From Acetobacteraceae bacterium (lineage in GTDB: Bacteria; Pseudomonadota; Alphaproteobacteria; Acetobacterales; Acetobacteraceae): a DNA stretch of 35,749 bases. Below the pieces are notes generated by a model, which saw only the letters and a list, made by a program, of their open reading frames with translations, had not been told where the DNA came from and ran no database searches. The DNA is taken from positions 1 through 35,749 of the forward strand of contig JAIYDS010000070.1 of assembly GCA_027487385.1 (NCBI GenBank), in the 5' to 3' direction. This document shows positions 33,001-35,749 of this stretch, piece by piece (the first letter of the stretch is position 1; the number at the start of each line of letters is the position of its first letter). The translations under genes were made by a program, and so were the position numbers.

Positions 33001-33473
33001 GCTTCGTCGGCAATGAATTCGATGGCGGGGACGGGAATGATTTCTTCGATCTCTCGCAGTTCTACGGCTTCGGCGTGACGCTCGACATCGCCAATGGCCG
33101 CATGACCTTCGAGGACAATCCCTGGAACAGCCTCGTCAATTTCGAAAGCTTCCACGGCACCGAGAATGGCGATGTCTTCCTCGATGGTGCGGGCGCGCAG
33201 GTCTATGAGGGCGGCGGCGGTCTGGACCGGTTCAGCTTCGCCGCCGGCCACGGGCATGACAGCATCCGTGACTTCACCCAGGGGGAGGATGAGATTGACC
33301 TCTCGGCCTTCGCCGGGCTGGGCTTCCTGGATTTGCAGATCACCTATGGCGGCACCGGCACACCGGAAGACCCTGCCTATGTGGTGGTCTCGGCCAATGG
33401 CGGGGTGGACAGCATCAGCATCAGCCTTCCCACGCCGGTTGTCCTGACGGCGTCGGATTTCCTGTTCGCCTGA
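30099..33473 (+). CDS. RTX protein with cadherin-like and (Gly-Gly-X)n regions
   Basis: An 1124-residue secreted calcium-binding protein. Order: N-terminal beta-rich region (1-120); RTX nonapeptide block (about 122-258, GGAGDDSILG type) closed by VDFISDFSEAEGDRLDVSGL; a region around 333-427 and another at 433-526 that look like cadherin-type beta sandwiches (AVDPDAGDSFTFSV, LTIAEN, LDYESIASHGITVRLRD); residues 527-610 unassigned; 613-932 a region with seven (GGX)n glycine tracts between beta-strand segments; 933-1024 a short RTX-like region (DGGDGNDFFDLSQF); and a 100-residue C-terminal tail shared with the giant RTX protein, the probable type I secretion signal. No cysteine and no Sec signal are visible. 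CCGGAG lies 8 bases before the ATG. Its 3' end overlaps the opposite nnr gene by 53 bp. Role probably adhesion or matrix; not proven. Confidence 0.9.
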   Translation: MAAFSIHRFTGAPLVQLGTSSADSFTTIGVQGLLAPGLSQDALGGFDTLTLRGESPLTVSDAAFAGLRNFERLDIVSFNPTTITLGAAAALAFGSVMEIRAFQGQLTLDGAALTTATRLSVLGGNAGDLLTGGAGDDSILGRVGDDTLVGGAGRDTLRGGGDQDDLSGGEGDDRLFGEGGHDSLAGGEGQDHLGGGMGEDLLAGGAGRDTLLGDAGNDTLHGDGDDDTLRGGEGQDQLDGGAGNDFLEGGAGADVFRLSGGVDFISDFSEAEGDRLDVSGLGIQTLAQFQAAARQVGATLRIDTGVGELTRLRNVTLAELEADDLILAPGRAPTDIVFSFGPSILTGSTNGGFNLLGVGSLEAVDPDAGDSFTFSVTDPRFTIAFNSALWVNGTPFDFALQESVTLDITVTDSFGLSFTKSFTIAVSEPGMAASNLTIAENQSAGAVVGEWAALDFVPQGAVSFEVVTPGAAFVFDGNRLVTTAPLDYESIASHGITVRLRDAGADAADASDDRVIERSFTITVEDRDDVNLDLLIARDLPETLLPGSTHLVTVFDADDSVFGTSMPDDVRYVGRVFGGDGTAGESGLIGDNGMASLIDNDAPSLDVRTVTDGADGGAGGAGAAGGAAQSRADNLTVRLGNSPFALGDDQFRLEMTAQGGAGGTGGQGGQGGISAFEADFTDVVAATGAVIDGLVDTTGQGGTGGMGGTGGAGGEAEAFIIGVNAAFMARATLTLTSTALGGVGGRGGDGGLGGYGRFDGDLAVAGDGGEGGAGGAGGRGGDATSLVAAAGGGFGGGDLNFTVTSIARAGAGGQGGHGGAAAGNQSKTEERQYGEEPMVITGITAGYDIGGDGGQGGDGGDATAEINDLRIGGYVTAPLANTVRLVAEATGGAGGAGGLGWTDPATPGVSSDGFSTTTVVAGRDGVDGAAGAQGIARIAIQINHIYLEAGDDTLGISAFFDGSLHDLSFVGNEFDGGDGNDFFDLSQFYGFGVTLDIANGRMTFEDNPWNSLVNFESFHGTENGDVFLDGAGAQVYEGGGGLDRFSFAAGHGHDSIRDFTQGEDEIDLSAFAGLGFLDLQITYGGTGTPEDPAYVVVSANGGVDSISISLPTPVVLTASDFLFA
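30462..30872 (+). repeat. RTX nonapeptide block of the third RTX protein
   Basis: About fifteen consecutive nonapeptides of the GGxGxDxLx type (residues 122-258), including an unusual run of HD and QD variants (GHDSLAGGEGQDHLGGG). They should form a parallel beta-roll that folds on binding calcium outside the cell. Confidence 0.85.
31935..32894 (+). repeat. (Gly-Gly-X)n-rich repeat region
   Basis: Residues 613-932 contain glycine tracts at about 616-627, 659-672, 700-714, 741-755, 767-781, 810-819, 849-860 and 890-900. Several are each preceded by a beta-strand of similar sequence: FRLEMTAQ (651), ATLTLTSTAL (731), LNFTVTSIARA (799) and NTVRLVAEAT (881). The strand-tract unit thus recurs about every 70-80 residues. 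Confidence 0.75.
33171..33473 (+). other. C-terminal secretion-tail segment shared with the giant RTX protein
   Basis: Residues 1025-1124 (from DVFLDGAGAQVYEGG to TASDFLFA) match residues 3938-4037 of the giant protein encoded at 13431-13733. Its last 53 bases also code, on the opposite strand, for the Nnr C-terminus. Confidence 0.85.
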
Positions 33474-34890
33474 GCCGCGCTTCGGCGAGCGCCCCGGGCA
33501 GATCCTCCGCGATCAGCCCGGGGCCGATGCGTTGCGCCGCCGCGCCCTGCCACCAGGCGGCCGCGCAGGCGGCCTCGAAGGCGGGCATGCCCTGGGCCAG
33601 CAGGGCGGCGGCGATGCCCGCCAGCACATCGCCCGTGCCGCCGGTGGCGAGCCAGGGGGGCGCGTTGTGGTTGATCGCGACCCGGCCGTCGGGGGCGGCG
33701 ATGATGCTGTCCGCGCCCTTGAGCAGCACCACCGCGCCCGTCAGCGCCGCTGCCGCGCGCGCGGCAGCGAGCCGATCCAGGCCGGGCGGGCCAAAGATCC
33801 GGGTGAATTCCGCCGCATGCGGCGTCAGGATCGCCGCACCGGCCAGCGCCTCAGGCTGGCCCGCGCAGGCGGTCAGCGCGCCGGCATCGGCCACCACCTG
33901 GCGCCCGGCGGCCAGCAGTGCCGCCAGCGCGCCGCGCGTGGTGGCATCAGGCTCCATCCCCGGGCCCAGCAGCACCACGCGGCGCCGCGAATCCGCCAGC
34001 ACCGCCTGGAGCAGGGGGCCCATGCCGGCGGCTTCCAGCACCAGCGCGCCCGGCTCGGCCTGGCGGTGCAAGGCGGCGCTGGCGGGCTCGGCGCAGGCGA
34101 GCGTGACCAGGCCGGCGCCCGCCCGCCGCGCGGCGCGGGCGGCCAGCAGCGCCGCCCCGGTCATCGCTGCCCCCGAGAGGATGGTGACATGGCCGCGGCT
34201 GTGCTTGTGGCTCGACGCATCCGGGGCGGGCCAGGTCCAGAGCGCCGGCTCATTCGCAAAGCTTTGCGGGCGGATCGTCTGAAGCACGCTGGCGGGCAGT
34301 CCGATCTCGGCCAGCACCAATTCGCCGCACAGCGCCCGGCCGGGGAGCAGCAGATGGCCAGGCTTGCGGCGGAAGAAGGTGACGGTGAGCGCGGCCTGCG
34401 GCGCGAAGCCACACACCGCGCCGGTGGCGCCGCAGAGACCCGAGGGCACATCCACCGCCACCAAGGGCGCGCGGATTCCCGCCAGCAGGGCCGCCAACTC
34501 GCCCTCCAGGGGCCGGGTGAGGCCGGCGCCGAACACCGCATCCACCACCAGCCCCGCGCGGGCGATGGCATCGGCATCGAAGCGCCGCATCGGGCCATGC
34601 CAGGCGGCGGCGGCCGCCACCGCATCGCCGCGGGGCGGGGCGAGCGCGGACACGCCCACATCCCAGCCCGCGCGCTCCAGGTGCCGGGCCGCGACATAGC
34701 CATCGCCGCCATTGTTGCCCGGGCCGGCCAGCACCAGCACCCGGCCCGGCCGGAAGCGCGCCAGGATGGCCCGCGCCACGGCACGCCCGGCGGCCTCCAT
34801 CAGCGCCGGGCCATTCCCGGCCAAGCGGTCCGCTTCCGCCATCTCGGAAGGTGAGAGGAGTTCGGCGGGCATTGCACGTTGCGTCACCAT
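33421..34890 (-). CDS. nnr: Bifunctional NAD(P)H-hydrate repair enzyme Nnr
   Basis: A 489-residue fusion of NAD(P)H-hydrate epimerase (about 1-215) and ADP/ATP-dependent NAD(P)H-hydrate dehydratase (about 220-470), which repair hydrated nicotinamide cofactors. Epimerase motifs: AGPGNNGGDGYVAARHL (55-71) and VDVPSGL (146-152). Dehydratase motifs: LTPHAAEFTRIFG (355-367), VLLKGADSII (388-397) and NHNAPPWLATGGTGDVLAG (407-425). The ATG at 34890 has AGGA about 8 bases upstream; an internal ATG at 34872 is possible. The last 17 codons and the stop lie antisense inside the RTX gene, giving a non-conserved tail (RLRRTGNPTPSGQPAWEG). It is divergent from the molybdoenzyme gene, 35 bp apart. Confidence 0.95.
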   Translation of the reverse strand: MVTQRAMPAELLSPSEMAEADRLAGNGPALMEAAGRAVARAILARFRPGRVLVLAGPGNNGGDGYVAARHLERAGWDVGVSALAPPRGDAVAAAAAWHGPMRRFDADAIARAGLVVDAVFGAGLTRPLEGELAALLAGIRAPLVAVDVPSGLCGATGAVCGFAPQAALTVTFFRRKPGHLLLPGRALCGELVLAEIGLPASVLQTIRPQSFANEPALWTWPAPDASSHKHSRGHVTILSGAAMTGAALLAARAARRAGAGLVTLACAEPASAALHRQAEPGALVLEAAGMGPLLQAVLADSRRRVVLLGPGMEPDATTRGALAALLAAGRQVVADAGALTACAGQPEALAGAAILTPHAAEFTRIFGPPGLDRLAAARAAAALTGAVVLLKGADSIIAAPDGRVAINHNAPPWLATGGTGDVLAGIAAALLAQGMPAFEAACAAAWWQGAAAQRIGPGLIAEDLPGALAEARLRRTGNPTPSGQPAWEG

Positions 34891-34925
34891 GCGGGATATC
34901 CTGCGACAAAACAGGGAGAGATCAC

Positions 34926-35749
34926 ATGGCCAGGAATCCAGAACGTTCGATTCAGGAACTCTATCGCGACGACCCGGAGCGCGCCGATGCGCTGGCCTGG
35001 GGCCGGCGCGGTGCGCTGAAGGGCACGGCGCTCGCCGCCATGGGGGGGGCGCTCGGCGCCTCCATCCCCTTCGCGGGCCAGATGCCAGCGGGCACGCTGC
35101 CCGCCCTCTTCGCCCGGCCCGCCGCGGCGCAATCCGCCCCCGCCGTCTTCCGCATGGAGGGCAAGGCCGAGCTGATCCTGCAAGGTGACCGCCCGCTGGT
35201 GGGCGAAACGCCGGAGCACATGCTGGATGAGGCCGTCACCAGCTTCCGCTACTTCTTCGTGCGCAACAACGGCCAGATCCCCGAGGTTCTGGCCGGTGAC
35301 CCCAATGCTTGGCGCCTGACCATCGATGGCGAGGTGAATACCCCGCTGAACCTCACCCTGGGCGAGCTGCGCACGCGCTTCCCCAATGTCACCCGGCAAT
35401 TGCAGATGGAATGCGGCGGCAATGGCCGCAGCTTCTTCGCGCCGCAGACGCGCGGCAACCAATGGGGCAATGGCGCGATCAGCAATGCCGAATGGACCGG
35501 CGTTCGCCTGCGGGACGTGCTGGCCGCCGCCGGGCTCAAGCCCTCGGCCGTCTTCACCGCGCATTTCGGCGCCGACCCGCATCTCTCGGGTGCCGCCGAC
35601 CGCCAGGCGATCAGCCGCGGCATGCCGCTGGCCAAGGCGATGGATGAGGACACGCTGATCGTCTTCGCCATGAACGGCCAGCCCATCCCGCATATCCATG
35701 GCGCGCCGCTGCGCCTTCTGGTGCCGGGCTGGCCGGGCAGCCTCAGCCA
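34926..35749 (+). CDS. Sulfite-oxidase-like molybdopterin enzyme, Tat-exported (3' truncated by window)
   Basis: The first 274 residues of a sulfite-oxidase-family molybdenum-cofactor protein; the frame runs off the right edge with no stop. GGGAGAG lies about 5 bases before the ATG at 34926. The N-terminus has a twin-arginine signal around WGRRGALKGTALAAMGGALG (25-44), with likely cleavage after ARPAAAQS (about 70). QMECGGNGRSFF (160-171) carries the Mo-ligating cysteine C163. SFRYFFVRNNGQIPE, WRLTIDGEV and the late HGAPLRLLVPGWPG are family blocks of the cofactor domain. The likely reaction is periplasmic oxidation of sulfite or a related sulfur compound, with electrons passed to a cytochrome c; whether a cytochrome gene follows is not visible. 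Confidence 0.9.
   Translation, partial: MARNPERSIQELYRDDPERADALAWGRRGALKGTALAAMGGALGASIPFAGQMPAGTLPALFARPAAAQSAPAVFRMEGKAELILQGDRPLVGETPEHMLDEAVTSFRYFFVRNNGQIPEVLAGDPNAWRLTIDGEVNTPLNLTLGELRTRFPNVTRQLQMECGGNGRSFFAPQTRGNQWGNGAISNAEWTGVRLRDVLAAAGLKPSAVFTAHFGADPHLSGAADRQAISRGMPLAKAMDEDTLIVFAMNGQPIPHIHGAPLRLLVPGWPGSLS

Overview
The window is high-GC DNA from an alphaproteobacterium, most likely of the Acetobacteraceae (Roseomonas-like). This is an inference from composition, from three orphan tripartite-tricarboxylate (Bug) binding proteins plus a fourth periplasmic binding protein, and from the general gene repertoire. There is no rRNA or tRNA gene and no CRISPR array. The left edge (about 1-107) looks like the end of an insertion sequence whose body lies outside the window.

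Layout. (1) 207-4914, minus strand: a closely spaced metabolic/uptake cluster with two tandem paralogous Bug binding proteins, a ModA-like binding protein, a third Bug protein and a 2,4-dienoyl-CoA-reductase-like SDR translationally coupled to it. (2) 5015-5806, plus: an enoyl-CoA hydratase with both catalytic glutamates. (3) 5814-8478, minus: a Bcr/CflA efflux permease, a cupin and a D-2-hydroxyacid dehydrogenase. (4) 8523-25544, minus: two very large secreted RTX proteins, a 1561-residue serralysin-type metalloprotease and a 4037-residue protein with 16 Calx-beta domains. (5) 26053-29991: malonyl-CoA decarboxylase, a LuxR-type regulator, a TetR regulator and a divergent cupin gene with an operator-like palindrome in the shared promoter. 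(6) 30099-33473, plus: a third RTX protein with cadherin-like and (Gly-Gly-X)n regions. (7) 33421-35749: NAD(P)H-hydrate repair enzyme Nnr, overlapping the RTX gene tail-to-tail, and the start of a Tat-exported sulfite-oxidase-like molybdoenzyme.

The most distinctive content is the RTX locus. The protease and the giant protein carry homologous, collinear arrays of a module of about 135-163 residues (an 84-residue non-RTX core followed by calcium-binding nonapeptides) that I do not recognise as a named domain. The last module of the protease array has been duplicated recently (486-bp unit, 129 of 140 bases identical by hand alignment). The giant protein and the third RTX protein, otherwise unrelated in architecture, end in almost the same 100 residues, a probable common type I secretion tail, while the protease ends differently. 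The giant protein also contains an internal segment resembling an RTX C-terminus, suggesting it arose by fusion. No type I secretion ABC transporter, membrane-fusion protein or outer-membrane channel is encoded in the window, so the exporter must be elsewhere.

Both strands are widely open because of the GC-rich codon bias and the Gly/Asp/Ala-rich repeats; the many long antisense frames opposite the RTX genes are treated as shadows.
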